From the NCBI GenBank assembly GCA_013697015.1, contig JACCXL010000091.1, forward strand, positions 1-7,450: DNA of 7,450 bases, given 5' to 3'. Each line of letters opens with the position of its first letter. Position 1 is the stretch's first letter. A model generated the notes under the pieces. It ran no database searches. It was given only the letters and a program-made list of their open reading frames with translations, and was not told where the DNA came from. The stretch comes from Chthoniobacterales bacterium. GTDB taxonomy: Bacteria; Verrucomicrobiota; Verrucomicrobiia; Chthoniobacterales; UBA10450. Both the position numbers and the translations under genes were made by a program. This document shows positions 1 through 5,905 of this stretch, piece after piece.

Positions 1-198
1 GTCGAGATGAGCGATTCGATGCTGAATTTGCAGACGCGGCTCTTAAAATCGCAGCAGCGCACGACGGTACGTCGATCCGATTTTACGATCGCGGGCGACG
101 CGGCGGAGTTCGATACAATTCAGCGAAAAGGGACGATGGTGGGAAACGTAAAGATGCTGATCACGAATGCAGCTCACCTGGCAGGGAAAGGCCAATGA
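1..198 (+). CDS. lptC: LptC/OstA-like LPS-export protein, 3' end only
   Basis: This is the C-terminal 65 residues of a protein whose start lies before the window; the frame is open from base 1 to the TGA at 196-198. The fragment reads as a beta-rich OstA/LptC-type repeat. A strand with SDFTIAGDAAEFD is followed by RKGTMVGNVKMLI, the 'free of turn, G-x-V-G-N-V' pattern of periplasmic LPS-bridge proteins. In that family LptC is anchored in the inner membrane, receives LPS from LptB2FG and passes it to LptA. Its stop overlaps the lptA start by four bases (ATGA), which implies translational coupling. The assignment rests on the short motif and on being immediately upstream of lptA and lptB. The fragment is too short to exclude a second LptA-like protein, and the N-terminal membrane anchor expected of LptC cannot be seen. 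Confidence 0.65.
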   Translation, partial: VEMSDSMLNLQTRLLKSQQRTTVRRSDFTIAGDAAEFDTIQRKGTMVGNVKMLITNAAHLAGKGQ

Positions 199-812
199 TT
201 AAGGTAGCAGCAGCCGCGTACCTCCTCACCGGCCTTCTACTTCTCGAAAGCTCGGCGCAGGAATCAGCGCCGACAAAACTGGCCGTCGCCAAAACGGAAC
301 GAAGAAAAGACGCCAAGGAGAAGGGCGCGAAATCTTCGCCGGCCGGCCTCTCGACGCCCACGGATCAGCCGGTCACGACGGAAGTTTACGCGGAGCAGGC
401 ATCTTTCGATTCGGCCAAGAACACCGGCGTTTTTACGGGACACGTCGTCGTCAATGATCCTCGCTTCAATATCCAGTCCGATAAGCTGACGGTTTACATC
501 AGCAAAGACGAAAACGGAGGGTTGGAAAAAGCGGTCGCGGACGGAAACGTGGGCGTGGTGCGCGACCGGCCGGATCCCAAAGGCGGACCACCGCTGCGCT
601 CCGTGGGGCGGTCCGAAAATGCAGTTTATACAACAAAAGATGGCAACGTGGAACTGACGGGAAATCCGCGCGTGCAGCAAGGTTTGAACATGCACGTGGC
701 GACCAGCCCGGAGACGGTAATGGTGTTAAACGAAAACGGGCAGTTGACCACGCATGGGCCGAGCCGCACGGAGATTCGGCAGCAGCCCAAGGAGGAGAAG
801 CCGAAACCGTGA
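195..812 (+). CDS. lptA: LptA/OstA-family periplasmic LPS-transport protein
   Basis: A 205-residue protein with a probable Sec signal peptide: MIK, then a hydrophobic run (about residues 4-17), then S-S-A, with likely cleavage after Ala21. Residues 22-60 form a basic, Lys/Ala/Pro-rich linker. From about 62 to 185 comes an OstA/LptA-type beta domain, with EVYAEQASFDSAKNTGVFTG and then HVVVNDPRFNIQSDKLTVYI as the clearest match; the strand GNVELTGNPRVQQG (about 150-163) repeats the pattern. The last 12 residues are a charged Pro/Lys/Glu tail. In the family, LptA forms the periplasmic bridge that carries LPS between LptC and LptD. The start ATG overlaps the upstream stop (ATGA), and a purine-rich stretch (agggaaagg, 183-191) lies just before it. 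The gene ends in a GTGA overlap with lptB. Family membership is fairly secure; sequence divergence from the proteobacterial LptA is high. Confidence 0.78.
   Translation: MIKVAAAAYLLTGLLLLESSAQESAPTKLAVAKTERRKDAKEKGAKSSPAGLSTPTDQPVTTEVYAEQASFDSAKNTGVFTGHVVVNDPRFNIQSDKLTVYISKDENGGLEKAVADGNVGVVRDRPDPKGGPPLRSVGRSENAVYTTKDGNVELTGNPRVQQGLNMHVATSPETVMVLNENGQLTTHGPSRTEIRQQPKEEKPKP
791..797 (+). promoter_or_regulatory. Ribosome binding site for lptB
   Basis: GGAGGAG lies inside the end of lptA, 11 nt before the GTG at 809. It supports that GTG as the lptB start over the in-frame GTG at 878, which has no such sequence upstream. Confidence 0.6.
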
Positions 813-1594
813 TCACGCAAGCTCCCTCGCCCGCGCCGGCATCTGCGACAGCCTCTGCTCCAGCCCAGCGCGAACCCGTGCTCGAAACGGACGAGCTCGT
901 AAAAATTTATGGCGGACGCGCAGTCGTAAACGGAATCAACATCAATGTGCGCGCGGGCGAAATTGTCGGTTTGCTCGGCCCAAACGGTGCCGGCAAGACA
1001 ACCAGTTTCTACATGATCGTAGGTCTGGTCCGGCCAAACACCGGACGGGTCGTGTTCTCGGGTACTGATGTAACGAACTACCCCATGTACAAGCGGGCCC
1101 GTCTCGGGATGGGCTATCTGCCGCAGGAGGAATCGATCTTTCGCAAGATGACGGTGGAACAAAACATTCTCGCCATTCTTGAAACCCTTCCGCTCAGCAA
1201 ACAGGCACGGCGCCAGCGTTGCGAGCAACTGCTGCATCAATTCGGCATCGAGCGAATCGCAAAAAACACGGCGCTCACCTTGAGCGGCGGCGAGAAACGG
1301 CGTCTCACGATTGCACGGTCCCTCGTGACGCAGCCGAAACTACTCATGCTCGACGAGCCCTTTAGCGGCGTCGACCCGATCGCGGTTTACGATGTGCAAC
1401 AGATCGTCGTCAACCTGCGCAAATCAGGCCTCGCCATTTTGATCACGGATCACAATGTCCGCGAAACGCTCTCCATCGTGGATCGCGCGTATCTGATTTT
1501 CGAAGGGCGCGTCGAAAGCGAGGGGACGAAAGATTTCCTGATCAACGATCCGATCAGCCGCCAGCTTTATCTGGGCGAGCGGTTTCGGATGTAA
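809..1594 (+). CDS. lptB: LPS export ABC transporter ATP-binding protein LptB
   Basis: A 261-residue ABC ATPase that powers LPS extraction from the inner membrane as the LptB dimer of LptB2FG. All nucleotide-binding motifs are present: Walker A GPNGAGKTT (57-65), Q-loop Gln106 in YLPQEES, signature LSGGEKRR (158-165), Walker B LLMLDEP (178-184) with catalytic Glu183, D-loop SGVDP, and switch His215. The LptB-type stretches FSGVDP and TDHNVRETL and the C-terminal YLGERFRM separate it from the related branched-chain amino-acid ATPases. The start is GTG, overlapping the lptA stop (GTGA). Compared with typical LptB (about 240 residues) it carries an Ala/Pro/Ser-rich N-terminal extension of about 23 residues. 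An in-frame GTG at 878 would give the usual length but lacks a ribosome binding site. The permease genes lptF/lptG are not in the window. Confidence 0.95.
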   Translation: MITQAPSPAPASATASAPAQREPVLETDELVKIYGGRAVVNGININVRAGEIVGLLGPNGAGKTTSFYMIVGLVRPNTGRVVFSGTDVTNYPMYKRARLGMGYLPQEESIFRKMTVEQNILAILETLPLSKQARRQRCEQLLHQFGIERIAKNTALTLSGGEKRRLTIARSLVTQPKLLMLDEPFSGVDPIAVYDVQQIVVNLRKSGLAILITDHNVRETLSIVDRAYLIFEGRVESEGTKDFLINDPISRQLYLGERFRM

Positions 1595-1596
1595 CG

Positions 1597-1602
1597 AAGG
1601 AG
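1597..1602 (+). promoter_or_regulatory. Ribosome binding site for hpf
   Basis: AAGGAG five bases before the ATG at 1608, in the 13-nt gap after the lptB stop. It is one of the clearest Shine-Dalgarno sites in the window and fixes the hpf start. Confidence 0.75.
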
Positions 1603-1607
1603 ACCAT

Positions 1608-2183
1608 ATGCTAACCACCAACGCCCATCCGCCGGTCAAGGTCACCGGCCGTCACTTCCACGTCACGGACGCGATTAACGACTACGTCACGCGCAAGATC
1701 GAAAGCCTGCATCTCGATTACCCGAAGATCATTGAGGCACACGTCATCCTCGAAGTCGAAAAATACCGCCATTTGGCCGAAGTGATTCTGGTTTGTTCGA
1801 ATCACATCACGATCGAAGCGTGCGAGGAAACCGACGACATGTATGCGGCGATCGATGCCGTGGTCGATAAAGTTGCGCGCCAGATGCGCAAGTATAAGAC
1901 CCGCCTGATGCGCAAGCACCGCCCCCGCAAGGACGTCATACAACATCTCGACGAGCATGTTTTGCATCCCGAGCCGGTGGAAGAGGACGATCAGGCCGAG
2001 CATGCGGTGGTGCGGATCGAGCGTTATCCGGTGAAGCCGATGTTCGTCGATGAGGCTGTGCTCCAGCTGGAGATGTCGCATCGCCAATTCATCGTTTTCA
2101 ACAACGCGCGCAGCTCGCGGCTGAATGTTCTTTACCGGCGCAAGAGCGGCGATTTCGGTCTGATCGATCCGACTTCGACGTAA
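1608..2183 (+). CDS. hpf: Ribosome hibernation promoting factor, long form
   Basis: A 191-residue long-form HPF. Residues about 9-105 are the RaiA/HPF ribosome-binding domain (VKVTGRHFHVTDAINDYV start, then EVILVCSNHITIEACEETDD, then the helix DMYAAIDAVVDKVARQMRKY and a basic KTRLMRKHRPRK). An acidic linker follows (about 120-132). Residues about 133-188 are the C-terminal dimerisation domain, with the diagnostic RIERYPVKPMFVDEAVLQLE, FIVFNNARSSRLNVLYRRK and GDFGLIDP. In the family the N-terminal domain occupies the mRNA/tRNA channel of the 30S subunit, and the C-terminal domain joins two ribosomes into inactive 100S dimers during starvation. The position right after lptB matches the lptB-(rpoN)-hpf order known in proteobacteria, but rpoN is missing here. 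hprK begins 15 nt after the stop. Confidence 0.95.
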   Translation: MLTTNAHPPVKVTGRHFHVTDAINDYVTRKIESLHLDYPKIIEAHVILEVEKYRHLAEVILVCSNHITIEACEETDDMYAAIDAVVDKVARQMRKYKTRLMRKHRPRKDVIQHLDEHVLHPEPVEEDDQAEHAVVRIERYPVKPMFVDEAVLQLEMSHRQFIVFNNARSSRLNVLYRRKSGDFGLIDPTST

Positions 2184-2198
2184 GCTGCCTGCTTCCCG

Positions 2199-3194
2199 AT
2201 GCCTGAGCGTTCCACGCCACCCGTTATTACTTCGGCGGGTGACCTGCGCAAAAACGTTGCGGTCGTCACCGTAGAAAGTTTCTACGAGGCGCATGCGAAT
2301 AAACTGCATCTGAAGTTGGAAGGCGAGCGCGTCGGTTTTTATCGGAAAATCCGCGAGCCTACCATTAACCGGCCGGGTCTCGCGCTGGCCGGTTTCTTCA
2401 GCTACTTCGCGGAAAAACGCGTCCAGGTTTTGGGCGCGGCCGAGAACACTTATCTGAAGAGCCTCACGCCGCGGGTGCGGCTGCAACGATTTCGTGCCCT
2501 CTGCGCGCAGAAGATTCCGTGTCTCGTGGTCTCACGCGGATTTCATCTCGCGCCGGAGTTATTGGCGGCGGCCGAAAAAGAGGAGATCGCGGTCTTCCGC
2601 ACACCGATGATTACGATGAAGTTCATCAATGCTGCGACCATCGCGCTGGAAGTTGATTTCTCGCCCACCGTCACGGAATTCGGCAGCATGGTGGATATCC
2701 TTGGCATCGGTGTACTTATCCGCGGCCACAGCGGGATCGGAAAAAGCGAATGCGTCCTGGGGTTGATCGAACGCGGCTACAGCCTGGTGGCGGATGACGT
2801 CACGCGCATTACGTCGTTCGAGGATCGTGAACTGATTGCGACCGCTCCGGAGCTGACCCGCTACCACATGGAAGTGCGCGGCATCGGCATCATCAACGTG
2901 GCGTCGATTTTCGGAATCGGCAGCATTCGTGTCGAGAAGCGGCTCGATATGGTGGTGACGTTGAAGGATTGGCAGGAGCTGGAAGAGGTCGATCGGATTG
3001 GTCTTGACCAGGAGGTCTACGAGATTCTGAAAATGCAGGTGCCGCATGTCATAATTCCGGTGCGTCCGGGGCGCGACATCGCGCGCTTGGTCGAGGTGGC
3101 GGCGATGGATCAGAAGCTGCGCGGCCTCGGTCGCAATAGCGCGGTGGAATTCAACGACAAGCTGCTCAACTTAATGGTGCCGAAGCCAATCTAA
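2199..3194 (+). CDS. hprK: HPr kinase/phosphorylase HprK, with Phe at the usual active-site His
   Basis: A 331-residue HprK, which phosphorylates HPr on its regulatory Ser and removes that phosphate. The N-terminal domain (about 18-150) includes NRPGLALAGFF and QVLGAAENTYL. The C-terminal catalytic domain holds the P-loop GHSGIGKS (176-183), VADD with Asp200 as the general acid/base, the family signature MEVRGIGIINV (224-234) with the metal ligand Glu225, Arg266, and VRPGRD (288-293) of the phosphorylase loop. Spacing from the P-loop Lys182 to these residues agrees with the family. The canonical His, 21 residues before that Lys, is Phe161 here (TEFGSMVD instead of the usual hGxxVD with His). 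No clear ribosome binding site precedes the ATG; translation may be coupled to hpf 15 nt upstream. The stop overlaps the ptsH start (TAATG). Identity is secure; whether both activities remain is open. Confidence 0.93.
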   Translation: MPERSTPPVITSAGDLRKNVAVVTVESFYEAHANKLHLKLEGERVGFYRKIREPTINRPGLALAGFFSYFAEKRVQVLGAAENTYLKSLTPRVRLQRFRALCAQKIPCLVVSRGFHLAPELLAAAEKEEIAVFRTPMITMKFINAATIALEVDFSPTVTEFGSMVDILGIGVLIRGHSGIGKSECVLGLIERGYSLVADDVTRITSFEDRELIATAPELTRYHMEVRGIGIINVASIFGIGSIRVEKRLDMVVTLKDWQELEEVDRIGLDQEVYEILKMQVPHVIIPVRPGRDIARLVEVAAMDQKLRGLGRNSAVEFNDKLLNLMVPKPI

Positions 3195-3505
3195 TGGGAC
3201 TTCTGAATCGAAAATCAGCCAGCCCATCGCGCCCCCAGAAATTTGAAAAGGAGGTGACGATCGTGAACCGGCTCGGTTTGCACGCGCGTCCCGCCGCCAT
3301 GTTTGTGCGCATCGCGACCCGATATCGGGCGGAGGTCTGGGTGGAAAAAGAAGGCGAACAGGTCAACGGCAAGAGCATTATGGGCCTCATGATGCTGGCG
3401 GCAGGTCAGGGCTCCAAATTGCAGATTCGCTGTGAGGGCCCCGATGCGGACCGGGCCTTGCAGGAAATTGAGGAGCTAATCAAAAGCCGCTTTAACGAAG
3501 ACTGA
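3194..3505 (+). CDS. ptsH: Phosphocarrier protein HPr
   Basis: A 103-residue HPr, the small carrier that accepts phosphate from EI on His and is modified by HprK on Ser. The active-site motif NRLGLHARPAAMFV gives His30 (equivalent to His15) with Arg32 beside it. NGKSIMGLMML gives Ser61 (equivalent to Ser46). The His-to-Ser spacing of 31 residues equals the family value. The rest (GQGSKLQIRCEGPDADRALQ) fits the HPr fold to the end. Typical HPr has 85-90 residues; the excess is a basic N-terminal extension of about 15 residues (GLLNRKSASPSRPQK). The ATG overlaps the hprK stop by one base and has no good ribosome binding site, so it probably relies on coupling. An in-frame GTG at 3263 has a perfect upstream site, but starting there would delete the first beta strand (EKEVTIV), so I keep the ATG. 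Having the regulatory Ser next to hprK supports a working kinase-substrate pair. Confidence 0.95.
   Translation: MGLLNRKSASPSRPQKFEKEVTIVNRLGLHARPAAMFVRIATRYRAEVWVEKEGEQVNGKSIMGLMMLAAGQGSKLQIRCEGPDADRALQEIEELIKSRFNED
3247..3256 (+). promoter_or_regulatory. Perfect Shine-Dalgarno-like sequence inside ptsH
   Basis: AAGGAGGTGA is fully complementary to the conserved 3' end of 16S rRNA. It lies within codons for K-E-V-T of HPr, ahead of an in-frame GTG at 3263. It could cause ribosome pausing or internal initiation, or be incidental to the coding sequence. Confidence 0.4.
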
Positions 3506-3528
3506 TCTTCGCGTTAGTGTCGCCTGCC

Positions 3529-5292
3529 ATGACAGGAGACGCGCCAGGTGAAGTTCGCTTTCAAGGCGTCGGTGTCTCCTCCGGGATCGCGCGCGGGACG
3601 ATCCACGTGGTGCGCGATGATCTCGACGACGTGCCGCGGTATGGCATCAGCGCGGCGCAGGTCACGAATGAAATAGGCCGATTCGAGACCGCCCTCATCC
3701 AAACGAGGGCGCAGATTCTGAAGATGCAGCAGCAGATTGCCGAGGCGATCGGAGCCAAAGACGCGGGAATTTTCGATGCGCACCTTCTCGTGGTGGAAGA
3801 CCGAACGTTGATCGACGAGGTGCTGCGCAAGCTCGAGACGGATTTGTGCAACGTGGAATCTGTCTTCCAGGAAGTCGCCAGCAACTACTCTGAAACGCTG
3901 AGCAAGATCGACGATCCTTATTTGCGGGAGCGCGTCCTCGATATTCAGGATGTCGCGAAGCGTGTGGTGCGGAATCTTCAGGGCAAAGCGCCCAAGGCCT
4001 TTCTGAGTTTGGCCGAGCCGCACATCCTCGTCGCACATAATATTACGCCCTCCGATACCGCGACGATGAATCGTGAGCAGGTACTCGGTCTGGCGACAGA
4101 TTTGGGAAGCCGCACTTCGCACACGGCGATCATGGCGCGTTCCCTGAATATTCCGGCGATCGTCGGTTTGCACGATGTGACGGAGGTTTTGGAAACAGGT
4201 CAGCCGGTGCTGCTGGATGGCTACAACGGACTGCTGATTTTGCGTCCCACCCCCGATACTCTCTGGCACTACGGCGAGCTGGAGCAACGGAAAGGTCAGG
4301 AAGCCGAACAGCTGACCGGGCTGCGGGAAACGAAATCGACGACCCGCGATGGCCGCCACATCGTCCTATCTGCCAACATTGAATTACCGGGCGATGTCGA
4401 GGCCGTTTCGCGTAATGGCGCGGAAGGCATCGGCCTTTACCGGACCGAATTTCTCTATCTGAATCGGACTACGCTGCCGAGCGAAGAGGAACAATACGAA
4501 GCGTATCGCAAAGTGGCCGAGCGAGTCGCGCCTCATCCCCTTATCATCCGCACCTTCGATCTGGGCGGCGACAAAATCGCGGGCACGCTCGATCAGGGCG
4601 ACGAACTCAATCCGTTCATGGGCTGGCGTGCCATCCGCTTCTGCCTCGCGCATGTCGATATTTTCAAGGCGCAGTTGCGCGCCATCCTGCGGACGAGCGC
4701 GGTCGGGAACGTTAAGATCATGTTCCCGATGATCTCGGGTTTGGAGGAACTGCGTCGCGCTTTGGTCGTGCTCGCCGAATGCAAAGAGGAACTCGCGCGC
4801 AGCGGAGAATCTTACGGCGCTGAAACGGAAGTCGGCGCGATGATCGAGGTGCCGAGTGCCGCCATCGCGGCCGACATGCTGGCGCGCGAAGTCGACTTCT
4901 TCAGCATCGGGACGAACGATCTCATTCAGTACACCGTGGCCGCTGATCGCATGAACGAGCGCGTGGCGCATTTGCATGAACCGACGCATCCTTCCATCCT
5001 CCGGCTCCTCAAAACCGTCTCGGATGCGGCTCACGCGAATAAACTCTGGGTCGGTGTCTGCGGCGAGATGGCCGGCGACCTCACGCTCGTACCTCTTCTA
5101 TTAGGCCTCGGAATCGACGAACTGAGCGTGAGCGCGACACTCGTTCCGCGTGTCAAACGGGCCGTCCAGAGTGTCACGATCAGCGAATGCGAGCAGCTTG
5201 TCGCGGAAGCCCTCGGCCTTGACACCGCCGCCGCCATTCTCGCCTTGTGCACGCAGATCGCGCAAAATCGCTACGGCGATTTGTTGAGCTAG
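3529..5292 (+). CDS. ptsI: PEP-protein phosphotransferase, PTS enzyme I
   Basis: A 587-residue enzyme I, which takes phosphate from phosphoenolpyruvate onto a His and passes it to HPr. Numbering from the ATG at 3529: FQGVGVSSGIARG opens the N-terminal domain (about 11-23), the helical HPr-binding insert follows (about 50-150), and the phospho-His motif GSRTSHTAIMARS gives His198. The C-terminal PEP-binding barrel shows GLYRTEFLY (Arg305), RTFDLGGDK (Arg341), NPFMGWRAIRF, GAMIEVPSAA (metal ligand Glu440), FFSIGTNDLIQY (Asp464) and the catalytic Cys511 in VCGEMAGD. All expected residues are in place and the length is normal (about 570-590). An in-frame GTG at 3517 would add four residues; neither start has a clear ribosome binding site, and I prefer the ATG. 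The gene lies 23 nt after ptsH and closes the operon, facing the convergent DUF151 gene. No EII component is nearby, so the final phosphate acceptor is unknown. Confidence 0.95.
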   Translation: MTGDAPGEVRFQGVGVSSGIARGTIHVVRDDLDDVPRYGISAAQVTNEIGRFETALIQTRAQILKMQQQIAEAIGAKDAGIFDAHLLVVEDRTLIDEVLRKLETDLCNVESVFQEVASNYSETLSKIDDPYLRERVLDIQDVAKRVVRNLQGKAPKAFLSLAEPHILVAHNITPSDTATMNREQVLGLATDLGSRTSHTAIMARSLNIPAIVGLHDVTEVLETGQPVLLDGYNGLLILRPTPDTLWHYGELEQRKGQEAEQLTGLRETKSTTRDGRHIVLSANIELPGDVEAVSRNGAEGIGLYRTEFLYLNRTTLPSEEEQYEAYRKVAERVAPHPLIIRTFDLGGDKIAGTLDQGDELNPFMGWRAIRFCLAHVDIFKAQLRAILRTSAVGNVKIMFPMISGLEELRRALVVLAECKEELARSGESYGAETEVGAMIEVPSAAIAADMLAREVDFFSIGTNDLIQYTVAADRMNERVAHLHEPTHPSILRLLKTVSDAAHANKLWVGVCGEMAGDLTLVPLLLGLGIDELSVSATLVPRVKRAVQSVTISECEQLVAEALGLDTAAAILALCTQIAQNRYGDLLS

Positions 5293-5302
5293 TCGTCCGT
5301 CC

Positions 5303-5339
5303 AATCACCGAAGCTGTCATTCCTCTTCTTCGGTCGATT
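5303..5339. terminator. Possible bidirectional terminator between ptsI and the DUF151 gene
   Basis: An imperfect inverted repeat: AATCACCGAAG (5303-5313) pairs with CTTCGGTCGATT (5328-5339) through 11 base pairs with one bulged C (5335) and a 14-nt loop. It sits just after the ptsI stop and overlaps the stop codon and last codons of the convergent gene. There is no T-tract on either strand and the loop is large, so efficient intrinsic termination is doubtful. Location at a convergent junction is the main support. Confidence 0.3.
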
Positions 5340-5814
5340 CTGATTCTCCCTCAGCTTCCGGGTCAGGTTTCAGGCCTTCTTCCTCCATCTTCCGGAGGAC
5401 GTCGCTCATATCGTCCACTTCATCCCAGACATCCTGGCTGACGTAGATGGGCGCTTTTTGCTGCGTGGCCATGGCGATGCAATCACTCGGCCGGCCGTCG
5501 AGCTCGACAATTTTCTTCTGCTGCACTTCGTTCTCCGCGCGGATGATCATGCGCGCGTAATATGTTGCATTTTTCAGATCATTGATGATCACACGCTCGA
5601 CCTGCCCGCCCAGCGCCGTGAGGAGGTGACCGATCAGGTCGTGCGTCAGCGGCCGCTCTTTCGAGACATCGCGCATGAACATGGTAATTGCGCTCCCGAC
5701 CGTCTGATCGACGTAGATGATGAAGACTTTGTCGTTGTTCCCGAGGAACACCGCGCAGCCCCCGCTCGTCGGCAAAACCGCCCGCACCTGCACCTCGATC
5801 ACGGTCTTGTTCAT
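5317..5814 (-). CDS. Bifunctional nuclease (BFN/DUF151) family protein
   Basis: A 165-residue protein of the BFN/DUF151 family. The domain spans about residues 3-128: IEVQVRAVLPTSGGCAVFLG, then RPLTHDLIGHLLTALGGQVE (54-73), VERVIINDLKNATYYARMII (72-91), and the family's most conserved block ELDGRPSDCIAMA (104-116) ending in APIYV. Members have been described as having DNase/RNase activity (the Thermotoga structure and plant homologues), but the physiological role in most bacteria is unknown, so the product name should be taken as a family label. A helical segment (about 128-143) leads into a strongly acidic tail (EEEGLKPDPEAEGESESTEEEE), low-complexity and probably disordered. The ATG at 5812-5814 has no evident Shine-Dalgarno sequence. 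The gene converges on ptsI, with 24 nt between stops, and diverges from speA, so it is probably transcribed alone. Confidence 0.88.
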   Translation of the reverse strand: MNKTVIEVQVRAVLPTSGGCAVFLGNNDKVFIIYVDQTVGSAITMFMRDVSKERPLTHDLIGHLLTALGGQVERVIINDLKNATYYARMIIRAENEVQQKKIVELDGRPSDCIAMATQQKAPIYVSQDVWDEVDDMSDVLRKMEEEGLKPDPEAEGESESTEEEE

Positions 5815-5905
5815 GGCCGCAAAACGGTATCAGGATGCCCTCGAAAAACAAGCGGCGTGCATCGAGACGCACGCTCGAAAACAAATTTCCGAGAGGGACA
5901 CTTGC
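5815..5905. promoter_or_regulatory. Divergent intergenic region between the DUF151 gene and speA
   Basis: These 91 bases must hold the 5' signals of two divergently transcribed genes unless speA starts further upstream. The stretch is more A-rich than its neighbours. I see no sigma-70-like -35/-10 pair good enough to call on either strand. It contains a short hairpin (5855-5874) between two direct repeats, listed separately. A purine-rich GAGAGGGA (5891-5898) is a plausible ribosome binding site for the speA ATG at 5906. Confidence 0.45.
5840..5885 (+). repeat. Hairpin flanked by short direct repeats in the speA leader
   Basis: CTCGAAAAACAA (5840-5851) and CTCGAAAACAAA (5874-5885) are near-identical direct repeats whose starts lie 34 nt apart. 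Between them GCGTGC (5855-5860) pairs with GCACGC (5869-5874) across an 8-nt loop. The sequence fact is direct. A role as an operator pair or RNA leader structure is speculation. Confidence 0.35.

Noticed and set aside
1611..2486. 291-codon open frame on the minus strand across hpf and hprK
   Set aside because: It is antisense to two well-identified genes, resembles no family I know, and GC-rich coding DNA commonly produces such long shadows.
3517..3528. GTG at 3517 as the ptsI start
   Set aside because: It adds only four residues, lies 11 nt after ptsH with no ribosome binding site, and an ATG follows at 3529; it remains possible.
3514..4359. 281-codon open frame on the minus strand inside ptsI
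   Set aside because: ptsI is certain from its motifs; the antisense translation is rich in His/Arg/Leu with no recognisable domain.
5807..5833. Possible -35/-10 pair (TTGTTC ... TATCAG) ahead of speA
   Set aside because: Spacer is only 15 nt and the -10 match is poor; the first half lies in the DUF151 coding sequence. Not strong enough to list as a promoter.
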